From Mastigamoeba balamuthi (lineage: Eukaryota; Evosea; Mastigamoebida; Mastigamoebidae), in contig CACRSC010001920.1 of NCBI GenBank assembly GCA_902651635.1, forward strand, positions 1 to 64,000: a DNA stretch of 64,000 bases, written 5' to 3'. A program made the position numbers and the translations under genes. Below, one piece after another: positions 19,655 through 29,593 of the stretch. The notes below the pieces were generated by a model. It saw nothing but the letters and a program-made list of their open reading frames with translations, made no database searches and was not told the DNA's origin. Each line of letters starts with the position of its first letter. Within the stretch, counting starts at the first letter, position 1.

Positions 19655-22448
19655 TCAAACCATCGTTGTTGGAGCTGGTATTTCACCGACGTTAGCATTT
19701 GCAGCGGTACTGCTGGATTCAGCATCAACAGGACGTAACTTGACCACATAACGAGGCAGAATTTGTGCAGCCTCGAACACGACCATCTCGTGGTACACCG
19801 CATCCGCGATGTTCGAACACGGGAAAAACACCGTTTGCTTTCGGATATCTCCAGGGCTTTCGGGGGCGACAGGAATGAAGTGCGCGTCGTGGCTGCCATA
19901 GTGGCCCTTTCCTATCAGCTTGTTCATGTCTCCTTTGACGACAGGGAACGCAGAGAAGAAAGACACCCAACAGAGGAGGAGAATTCCACCTCTGGCATAC
20001 ACGTCGTAGGCGTAGATGGCCTCTGAAGTAGAGTACAGGCCCTTGCCGAAGTAACCCTGATCTGTTATGGCCAGATTTGCAAACCCCGTCTTGCATATAC
20101 TCTGGAGGATATCTTGTGAGGTCCCGTGCCACATTGGCAGAAGTCCAACATCGGGGAACTCCGGGTCCCTGTGCAGCTCGGTCTGCTTTTCGAGATACTC
20201 CATCACCGAGGCCCTCTGAACCAACTGTCCTTCGTGGAGCCACATTGGAGCAAAAAGGGGGTCGTCCACCCGCCTCTGAAGCTGTTCGATGTTTGCAGCA
20301 AAGAGAGCCTCTTGAGCGGGGCTATAGATGATGTCGACGGAGTCAATTACCATACCTGGCACCGGGTGCTCGTTGTAAAGAGCACAGACCTTACCCATGT
20401 CCTCTTCGCCAGCTGAAAACGTTGTGTAGCTGCCCTTGATAGAGCGCTGGTGCAGCGCCATCTCGAATGACCACGGTCGGACAGTGCAAGTCAGGTGTCT
20501 CGCGTGCAATTTTCTCTTTCGTCGGAAGAACATTGCCATGAGAGCCATCGCTGCAGCGACACCAGCAGCAGGCCCAACGGTCCCACCAATAACAGCTCCA
20601 GTCCGAGAGCGAGGACTAGCGCACAGAGGGCAATGGCACGAGCTGCTGACACACTCCTCCAGGAGAGGATCCACACATGTAGTCAGCCTGTCCTTGCTTA
20701 CGAGGGCACACTCGTATCCATTCTCAATTCTGCACGACGATCCGCAGCCATCGCCATCCCTCATATTTCCATCGTCGCAATCCTCTGAGTTGGCTTTGAC
20801 ACCATCGCCGCACGTTGAATTGCACACAGTGCCGTGACCGAAGCACTGGTACCCCACGTTGATGCCCCTGCACCCCGGAGCGCAGCCACCTCTGTGCAGG
20901 AGCCCTAGAGTACCCAGATCGCATGCTTCATTCAGATCATCGTCCAGAACTCCGTTTCCGCACATTGCTGGAACGAACCATGTAAGTACGTCAAGCCACT
21001 TGGTGCGAGTACGTTTGCAATTAATGGAGTCGGCGGTGCAATGGTCAATACACCAGAAGAAGCCCTCGAGCATGCAGCTCTTCCTGTCTGCCAACTGCTG
21101 GTACCGCTGCGAGGCTATCGGACGTCAGACGCCATAATACAGAGGGAATTCGGGGTGCCTTGCAGCGAGAAGCAGTAGACGTCCGTATCGTTGCGCAGCA
21201 GTCCGCAGTACAAAGAGCAGCTCGACAATGTCGCCCTGCGGGCCGTGCTCCCCATGTCGTTTGTAGAGCAGCCCTTGGCCGTGAAGAGCTTCAAGGCCTC
21301 TGGGTAGTTCTCGCACCCCTGCTTACCCGGGAACCAATACCTCCACACGTCCGTCTCGGAGAACGGCGTGGGGCACCATCTGCCCTCCGGAATGCACCCA
21401 TACTCACCGGACGAGTTCCCAGCCGAGCAGCTGCACTCTGTCGTGCATCCCGGCCCACCGTCACACTGCTCCGTCCCGGTGACAGCGCCGTCGCCGCAGA
21501 CGGACATGCGGGCCAAGGGGGTGCACGTGGCGTCGCCCTGGGAGATCATGCAATCGGCCCTGTATGACACTGACGGGCTGTAGCTGCCGTAGAGCTGCGG
21601 CCCCTGCACAAGCGCGCCCGCCAAGCCGTTCGCGCCGCTGTCCACCGCCTGGATGCGCGTGTCGGAGTCCGCTCTGCCCAGGAGGACGAGCCCCTGCGAC
21701 CGCACCCCCACGCCAGGCGACCTGTACAGCTCAGCGACCTCGCCCGCGGACAGCGAGCGATTCCACACGGCCACGTCGTCGACGAGGCCCGTCCACGTGT
21801 CGTCGCTCGTGTCGGTGTCGAGCCGCCCCACGGCCAGAGGGGTCCTGGCGGACACCGCGGCTCCGACACCGGCCCACGTGCCAGACACCCTCCCGTCGAT
21901 GTACAGCGTCGCCGTCCCGTTGCCCCTCCGCTCGTACGTCGCTGGCGCCAGGGACCCTTGAGACTATACGCCGAGGGAGGAGAGGGAGGGGGAGGGGGTG
22001 GCGCGTGCCAGCGACGTGGTACCAGCGGAAGGGGGCGACGGGGGCCCACATGTGGGCTGCGGACCACGCGAAGTCGGAGCCGGCGAGGAACGTGAGCCTG
22101 CCGTCGCGGCGGAGCACCAGGCCGCCGTTGGCCTGCAGCGGCAGGCTGATGTTGGCCCTGTTGGCCGTCCACCACCGAGCAGCGCCCACGAGCCCGGCGC
22201 CCGAGTGCGCCACCGAGTGCGTTCTGAACCACGCGGCGAGCGTGTACTCTGGCGGTTCCGTGAGGGGCAGTCGGCACTCACGGAAAAAGCGGACCTGAGG
22301 ACCAGTCGACGTCCAGAGCTGGCCAGGACACGTGCGCCCCCAGCGACACCTCGTACGCGTAGCCGTAGGCCCACTTGGTGCCCCGAGGGGCCGCTGTGCT
22401 GGCCACGACAACGGGAACGAGGATAGCGAGCTCTAGATAAGTCAACAT
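19655..22448 (-). CDS. Receptor-like membrane protein with cytoplasmic PARP-type ADP-ribosyltransferase domain (paralogue 2)
   Basis: Five exons (22295-22448, 22009-22248, 21159-21941, 21013-21114, 19655-20967) keep frame and give 863 residues. Architecture matches paralogue 1: a hydrophobic N-terminal signal, a LamG-like domain ([31 protein letters not shown]), DUF4215-like repeats ([18 protein letters not shown] near 277; [19 protein letters not shown] near 478), one membrane helix at about 549-572 followed by FFRRKRK, then a cytoplasmic PARP-type domain. The H-Y-E triad appears intact: MWHGTSQD (His near 705), [13 protein letters not shown] (Tyr) and [16 protein letters not shown] (Glu near 818). 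The enzyme should transfer ADP-ribose from NAD to intracellular targets. All four intron positions and phases are shared with paralogue 1. Introns 2 and 3 use GC donors. Confidence 0.87.
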
Positions 22449-22616
22449 TCGGTACTGGCCGATCCCTTCGAAGGGAAGAGATTCCAGCGGGGGAGAAGAT
22501 CCTCCTGGGCATATCCAGCAGGAGATATTTCTCAAGACCCTGCGGTGTGGCGGTGGATCGCACTGTCACCTCATCTTCCGTCACAGCACAGACCCCCGCA
22601 AAACACGCCCGCCGCG
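22449..22616. promoter_or_regulatory. Shared intergenic region of receptor paralogue 2 and GNPTAB
   Basis: Only 168 bp separate the divergent ATGs at 22448 (minus) and 22617 (plus). It contains GGAGATATTTCTC near 22510, a relative of the recurrent GATATCTCGG word. Both genes make secretory-pathway membrane proteins. Confidence 0.5.
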
Positions 22617-25600
22617 ATGCCAGCGACGCTCGAGGCCGTGCGCAAGGTGCTGCAGCAGCGGTGCTACTCGTTCCTGTCCTCGCGCTGGGGCATGACGGTC
22701 CTCGTCATCGGCGCCTTTGTCTCGCTCAACACCGCCTTCCTCTCGGCCCGCCTCACCTTCCACACCGGTGCACGCCGCCCCTCCGCCTGTGTGCCCCTCC
22801 CGCCCCCCCTCCACCCTCTCCCCTTGCTGACGTGCCGGTGCTGTGCGGGTGCGCAGACCTGCGCGTGTTCCCTGCGGACGAGTGGGCCGACAACATCGCG
22901 GGCAGGTCGTACCGCAGGCACCTCTGCCCCCCGCCCATCGACGTCGTCTACACGTGGGTCAACGGCACCGACCCGCGCCACAAAGCAGGCGAGCGAGCCC
23001 CTCCACCCCCCTCTCCCGGCCCGCTGTCGCTCCCCATCGTTTCGTGCCCGCTGGCTGTCGCTCAACTCGTCACCCCCCACGCTCTCGCTGCACGCAGACC
23101 TGGCCAGGGCGAAGAGCGCCATGCTGGGCCCCGCAGCAGGTGCGCACCCCGCTCCCCTGACACTGACTCGAGGAGGTACTCACGGGTCTGCGCAGGGGCG
23201 TGCAGCAGCAACAGCACGGCCAAGTGCCTCAAGGACGCGGAGAGCGCCAGCAGGTTCCAGGGTGCGAGGGGAAGGGAGGGCGGGGGAAGGGGTGCACTGC
23301 AAGGGGGGGGGCAGCCCTCGTGCTCACGCGGGGGGCGCTGGGCGGCAGACAACGAGGAGCTGAGGTACTCGCTGAGGAGCGTGGAGAAGTACGCGCCGTG
23401 GGTGAGGCACATCTGGCTCGTGACCAACGGGCAGATCCCCTCGTGGCTCGACACGAGCAACCCCCGCATTACCGTCGTCACGCACGAGCAGATCTTCCAG
23501 AACAGTGCGCCAGCAGCTGCAGTTCACCCCCCGCAGCCCGCTTACCTGCACGCAACCGCAGAGTCGCACCTGCCGACGTTCAGCTCGCCCGCGATCGAGG
23601 CCCACCTGCACAGGATTCCTGGCATCGCAGAGAAGGTGTGCAACGCCTCCCAGAGAAGCGCACTGGGGCAGAGACTCACGAGTGTGCGTGCAGTTCATAT
23701 ACCTCAACGACGACGTCATGTTCGGGGCACCCGTGTGGCCAGACGACTTCTATACCGAGGCGGAAGGCCAGAAGGTGTACCTCTCGTGGCCCGTCCCCCT
23801 TTGCGCAGACGGCTGCACCGCGTCGTGGGTCGGCGACGGCTACTGCGACTCGGCATGGTACGATCCCACCAGTGTCCAAGGCAGCTCCCCTGACGCGCAC
23901 AAAGCAACGTGAGCGAGTGCGACTGGGACGGCGGCGACTGCAGGAACGGCACGTCGAGGGGACGGCCAGGGACGTGGGGCTGGTCCTCGACAGCCGACGA
24001 CAAGTACTCCAAGTACTGCGCAAAGAACTGCCCGGACAACTGGCTCGGGGACAAGTACTGCGACCGCATGTGCAACACCTTCGAGTGCGGATACGACGCC
24101 AGTGACTGCGGTGCGCCACGTGTGGCGTCCGATCGATTGTCACTGCGCCGACTGAACCCTCTGTGTTGCACAAGGCACTGCTGATGTGTACAGCCACATG
24201 GTCGGGTACCCCGCGGTCGACGGGGCCAAGTACGACGTACCCACGGGCACGCACGCGGTGTACTTCAACCTCACGTCGCTGTTCGACGGGAGCAACGCCA
24301 CGTTCCTTGACGCGGACCACGGGAGCCAGACAATCGTGAGACAGGGCGTCATCTCGCACAAGCACATGATCCTCGTGCTGGTCTTCAACAAGAACGTGAC
24401 GAGGAACTCGGTGAGGCCCCTCGTTCTATTCGCATTACCTTGTATTTACTAGGCGCGGTGATAGACTCGTATCTTCCTGCAGGCCAAGATACAGGGCTCT
24501 GAAACGGTCGTCTCGCGCTCGTTCAACGTGTCGGTGGAGACAGTTGCCGCGCAGGACGTCAACGCTACTGCCAATGCAACGGCGAGTGCGAACACGACGG
24601 CCGCGACCACTGGGGCGAACACGACAGGAACTACTGCCATACAACCTGGTCCAGCAGTGGGCCTGGAGGACGACGCCGGAGTCAGACAGGTCGGCAGGCG
24701 ACTGCTCTCGCTCCCGGGAAGCAACTTCGACGCCACAGGAACAGGCGCAGCACCGGCAGAGAGGCAGAGAGCGACAAACGCAACGCCGGGCATTGATGCA
24801 GCAGCGGCAGCAGACACAGCTGCAGCCACATCGACCACAGCTCCTACGGGCACCACTACTACAGACACGGCCGCCACGACGGCCCCGAAGAAGAAGAAGC
24901 TCGACACGTTCGGGGAGTCGCTCAAGTACGTCAACCTGCTCTACAACAAGGAGTTCGGGCCCGAGACGAGGCGCGTGCCGGCGCACATGCCGCACTTTAT
25001 CGACACGTCGGTGATGCGCGAGCTGCAGGCGAGGTGGCCCGAGCGCTGGAACCGGACGTCGTCACACAAGCTGCGTGACCCCAAGGACATGCAGTACTCG
25101 TTCTCGTACATGTACTATGTCGCGGGCGCACGGAGGCCGTTCAACGCGACGGCGCTGTGGAGCGAGTACTTTGACGTCGACGAGGACGGGGCCCTGGACA
25201 GCAACGAGTTCCGTACACTTGTCGTGTACCTTCTCGGGGTCCCGCTCCCCGCCAACGCCATCGAGACGGTGAGAGCGAACCTGCGCAACTGCTCGACCGA
25301 GAGGGGGGAGGAGCCCACGGAGAGGGTGACGCTGGGGATGGTCCTCGAGTGCAACTACACGCGCAGCCTGCTGAGGGTGGCGTTCGAGAAGAAGAGGCTG
25401 CGCAAGCACGAGGTGCGCGACACGGACCAGGTCGCGTTCCTGATGATCGGGAACAACGACACGGCGCTGCCCGCGCGGCTCGACGGCATCCGTCTGAAGC
25501 GCCACAAGTTCATCTGCCTCAACGACAACCTCAACCACAGCGACCCCACCACAGAGCAGACGCTGCGCGTGCTGCACGACTTCTACACGTCCATGTTCCC

Positions 25601-25887
25601 CAGGCGTTCGAGCTTCGAGCTCCCCGTCGGCGTCCGCAACTCGTTCCTCCACGTCGACGAGCTCCACGCAGCGTAAGACGCCCTGCCGCGTGCCCCGCTT
25701 GAGAGTGCGACTCACGGACGCGCTGCAACACAGGGAGGAGGAGGCGCGGTCCAGGGCCCGCAGAAAACTGGTTATTTATGCAAGCGCGGCCCTCGCAGTC
25801 CTCTGGATACTGCGTATGTGCATCCGGGGAAGGTCGCACGGAGCCAGCTTCCGGGAGCGTCATGCCCGCAGGACTGTTTCCATCTAA
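22617..25887 (+). CDS. GNPTAB: Stealth-family GlcNAc-1-phosphotransferase alpha/beta-like protein
   Basis: In animals this Golgi enzyme adds GlcNAc-1-phosphate to mannose of lysosomal hydrolases. Eleven exons keep frame: 22617-22767, 22857-22988, 23098-23139, 23196-23261, 23349-23504, 23562-23635, 23694-23857, 23905-24110, 24175-24410, 24483-25672 and 25734-25887, giving 856 residues. An N-terminal signal anchor lies at about 24-43. Stealth motifs follow: [40 protein letters not shown] and LNDNLNHSD. Two LNR/Notch modules ([32 protein letters not shown]) precede a Thr/Ala-rich spacer and an EF-hand loop ([13 protein letters not shown]). A C-terminal helix ([14 protein letters not shown]) follows the last intron. 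RRLL in the spacer is a possible site-1-protease site, as in the cleaved human precursor (inference). Intron 2 is GC-AG. Confidence 0.93.
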
Positions 25888-26027
25888 TACAGACGAATGG
25901 CCTCCTCCTGCACCCTTAAACACAGCAATAATGACACACAAAAAGAACCCTCTCTGGCTGTTGCTGCTGAGGTACAGGGCCGTGCGTGCGCGCCCTCTGG
26001 AGAAGAGTCTCCACCGTACCCCCCTCT

Positions 26028-27781
26028 CTACTTCTCGTCGGGCTTGACGTTGACGCGCTTCCAGTTGACGAGCTTCTTGAGCATGAACTCGAGGATGTGC
26101 TTGGGCGACTGCTTGAGGTCCTCCTTGAGCTGCGACGTCACGCCGACGATCTCCGCACAGGCCTGGATGTAGAACTCGATGTGCTCCTCGGTGCAGCCGT
26201 TGGTCTGGTGCGCCAGCCGCACCTTCTCCGACGCGAACTCGCGGTCGAGGTCGAACATGTCGAGCGCGGGCGGCATCATCTCGGGCAGCGACGGCGGGAA
26301 CACAGCGGGCTGCAGCGGCGGCAGCGGGGCCTCGAACTGCGGAGGGATCAGCGACAGGGGCTCGTGCTCGACGTTGAGCTTCTTGTACAGCGCAATCGAG
26401 TCGGTGACGAGCCCCGTGTCCATCTTGTAGAGCGAGTCGTCGAAGAGGTCCGTGAAGTCGCTGGGGAGCTCGTCGACGTCCTGCAGGCACGAGCGCCAGC
26501 GCTCGCTCAGCGCCTCCGTGTCGGGAATGTAGTGGTACTCGCTGATCTCGGGCACCTTGGAGTCGATCTCGTTGAGCGCGAACCTCGTGCCTGGCACGAG
26601 CCACCGGAACACGACCTCCTGTATCTTCTCGTTCTCCTCCTTGTCCAGCCACTCGTCCGCGAACATATGAACGGAGCCCAGGACGGCGATGCTACCCTGC
26701 ACAGCCGCCTCGGTCTTCTGCGCGTCCTTCTGTGCGGCCTGCTTGCGGTTGCCTTGCGCATTCGATGCCGCTGGCGCGGCCTTCTTGGGCGCGAGGTAGA
26801 ACGCGCAGACGGGCCTGTTGATGGGGTACGCGATGTAGCTCGTGGACAGCACGGGCACCGAGGGCTTCTGCACGTTGAGTGTCGAGCCGTATGGGTACAC
26901 GAACGACAGCGTCTCGCTCCCCTGCCTCGCTTTTACGGACACCGGCGCTCCCCCAACACCACCGGCTGCCGCCCCACGCTTCGCACGGAAGGAAGTCAGA
27001 ACAGAGCCACCGAATGAAGGCTCAGCCCCCCACCCCCTCACCTTTCCTGCAGCAGCGCTGATCTCGCGGTTGACGATGCCCGAGGTCACGAGGACCTCCT
27101 TGGGGTGCGTGTACTGGTGGTACGACGAGCGGACGACGCTGTCGGCGTTGACGGTGATGCCGTACTCCTCGAGGAAGTAGTTGACGTTGGTGCCGGCAGC
27201 GCGCTCGCCGCCGTCGGTGACGAGGACGAGCACACTGCCCCCGCCCTCGACGTACGACCGCAGCGCCTCGAACTCCTCCTTGCTGTACTTGTCTCGCGGG
27301 CACCCGAGCACCACAACCGCGTGCTCCTTGAGCCTTGCCAGCGTCAGCGTCTGGTTGTTCCTGTGTATTGCGTTGCCACGAGGCCCGTATGAGTACTCCA
27401 CAAAAGAAGCGAGAGCGAGAGAGAGAGAGAGAGAGAGAGAAGAGAAGAGAAGAGAGAAGAGAGAAGAGAGAGAGAGGAGCAGCAACATTTAGCTCGAGGG
27501 TTGCACATCAGTCAGTCCACAGTAAGACCAAAAGTGGGAGCACGAGGAAGGAATATGTGTTGCCAAGACGCACACACTCTCTCTCTTCACGAGTTGAATG
27601 AGGGTGGGGAGAGGGGGAGTAGTTACATGGCGACACGGTAGTTGGCTCGCAGCTTTCTCTGCAGCTTCTTGAAGCCCGACTGCGGGGTGTGCGACTCCCG
27701 CTTCGAGGCGTCGAAGAGGATGGACGGCGCGTTGTCTCCAGCCACTGTGGCGCCCTGCCCTGGTCCCTTCGCTCCGTTCAT
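26028..27781 (-). CDS. IFT52: Intraflagellar transport protein 52 (IFT-B core)
   Basis: Core subunit of the IFT-B train that carries cargo into cilia or flagella. Exons 27627-27781, 27042-27360 and 26028-26921 keep frame and give 455 residues (human 437). The N-terminus (SILFDASKRE, GFKKLQRKLRANYRV) and the GIFT domain (VLGCPRDKYSKEEFEALRSY, VLVLVTDGGE, NYFLEEYGITVNADSVVR) are unmistakable. The C-terminal binding region includes FEAPLPPLQPAVFPPSLPEM and FDLDREFASEKVRLA. Intron 1 is about 266 bp and carries a long GA microsatellite. CCGAGATATC lies 34 bp upstream of the ATG. The gene is convergent with GNPTAB. It indicates a flagellated life stage. Confidence 0.95.
27411..27478 (+). repeat. 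GA-rich microsatellite in IFT52 intron 1
   Basis: A run of mostly GA dinucleotides with AGAGAAGA variants on the plus strand makes a CT-rich tract on the gene strand, just upstream of the intron 3' end. There it may act as an extended polypyrimidine tract. Confidence 0.85.
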
Positions 27782-28036
27782 CTTCGACGCGAGGTTTAGG
27801 TGCTCTATTTTTGGCCGAGATATCTTCCTCCGGAGATCTGCTGTCCAAAAATCCACCTGCTCCTGATTCCACCCCAAGCGGAGCCAACTGCCAGCCAGTG
27901 GATGCGCACGTAGTCGATACTGGCATTTTGCTCCCCTCACAGGCCCGCACTGTACCGTGTGAAAAGCAACTGACTTGATTTCCTGCACAGAGTTAACCGC
28001 CCGCCTGCGAGTTCAGTCCCGGCAGTCTCGCGAACG
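27782..28036. promoter_or_regulatory. Divergent intergenic region with CCGAGATATC motif
   Basis: 255 bp between the IFT52 ATG (27781, minus) and the ATG at 28037 (plus). CCGAGATATC at 27815-27824 and CCGGAGATC just beside it form a near-palindromic cluster. No other gene is visible. Confidence 0.45.
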
Positions 28037-29432
28037 ATGCGGGCGCACCTCCTCCCAGCAGTCGCCGCTGTTGCCTGCGCCCTCGTGTGCGCATGCCTCG
28101 CGGCCAGCGATGACCGGGCGTACCAGCACGGCGTCGACTTTGTGCGCCGGCCGGACGGGAAGTACTGGCTGATCTGGTCGAGCTCGGGCAACCCGCCCAC
28201 AGGGCCCGACGCGCACGACGCGTGGACCGACGACGTCTACTCGCTGCTCGTCGACCCCGCCAACCCCGCCATCGACCCCTCGGCTGCCGCGACCCTCATC
28301 TCGGCCCCGGAGGCCCAGGAGCCCGCCTCCTCTGCCGCCACCGACGACGGGCGCATCATGGTCACCATGGAGGACGGCTACAACGCCACCGTGAGTGCAC
28401 GCGCTCTCCCTGAGTGCTGCCTGCGGTTTGTGTTTCGACTGGGCTGAATGCCGTCCTGGTTGCTGTGCTGTGCAGCAAAACCTGTGCCAGCGGTACGGCG
28501 TCTACGACTCGGACCTCGGAGGGGTCAGGGCGTACCCGCAGATGGTGCAGGACGGAGGGCACTCGGGGCACGTGGCGGCGGCCGGCGATCGCTTCGTCGT
28601 GGTCTACGCGGACGACTGGACCGACGAAGGCAAGTCCGGCGTCTGCCTGCTGGGCGAGGGCCTCGACGTCAAGAGCGCCATCTACGACTCGAGCGGCCGC
28701 CAGCAGGGCTCGCTGATCGACGTGGCGACGGGGGACGAGAGGGACTGGTGGCCCTACGTCGCGGGCTCCAAGACGCGCGCGGTCTACCTCTGGCAGCGCT
28801 ACATCGCCAAGAGCGCCGTCGCGGACCTCTACGCGGCCGTCATCGACCCCGCCACGGCTCGGTTCGTCAAGGCGCCCTTCAGGCTCGACACCAACCTCGA
28901 GTACTACTACTACAGCATCGAGTATCTCGCGGCAGTCGACCGGTTCTACGTGCGCGGGACGTACCACGACAAGGACGGGGCCACGTGCGACCGCCCCGAG
29001 ACCACCAAGGGTTTCGCGTACCTCCTCGACGGCGACGGCACGGTCGTGGCCTCGCACACGAAGCTCGAGGCCATGGCCAGGGAGTCGCAGCCCATCGTGC
29101 GCAGCGAGAGCGACGGCAGCGTCACCGTCGTCCAGCCCAAGCTGCCCAGCGGCTACTCGGTGGCCCGGGTCACGGCCACGGCCGTGCAGAGGATGGCCCC
29201 CATCGAGGACCCGTACGTGTGGGACTACTGCGGGACGGATGGCATCTTCCTGCCGGGCAGCCGGGTCCTCGTCGCGTCTCTGTCGACCAAAGGGATGGTG
29301 GTCAGAACGGCAAACGTCACCGTCGCTGCGACCAACGACACCAGCTCTGCCGGCGACCAGGGCGGAGCGGCCTCTGCCGCAGGCCACCACCTGGTCGCAA
29401 TCGCTCTCGTGGTTGCTGCGGTTGCCTGGTGA
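28037..29432 (+). CDS. Secreted, probably GPI-anchored protein of unknown function
   Basis: Two exons (28037-28390, 28476-29432) join in phase 0 and give 436 residues. Residues 1-23 are a signal peptide (ending CLAAS). The C-terminus ends in a purely hydrophobic tail (LVAIALVVAAVAW with no charged residue after it) preceded by small residues (GGAASAAG), the pattern of a GPI-attachment signal. The body has regularly spaced strand-like blocks (FVVVYADDW, AVYLWQRY, YVRGTYHD, VASLSTKGMV) that suggest a beta-propeller-like fold, but no family is recognised. Potential N-glycosylation sites include NVTV and NDTS. It is transcribed towards NUP188, whose start is 161 bp downstream. Confidence 0.8.
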
Positions 29433-29593
29433 TCCGAGAACACACCAAAATCCAATTTTACTGATGAGATAACATGGTATATCTGCCGCGATTTCTGCCC
29501 TCATGATGTCACGCTGAATCTCTCTGATCCGTTCAGATTTTTACGCAAACCCCCGCCGCGCGCGCCCAGTGCTCTTTGTCATTAACAACGGCG

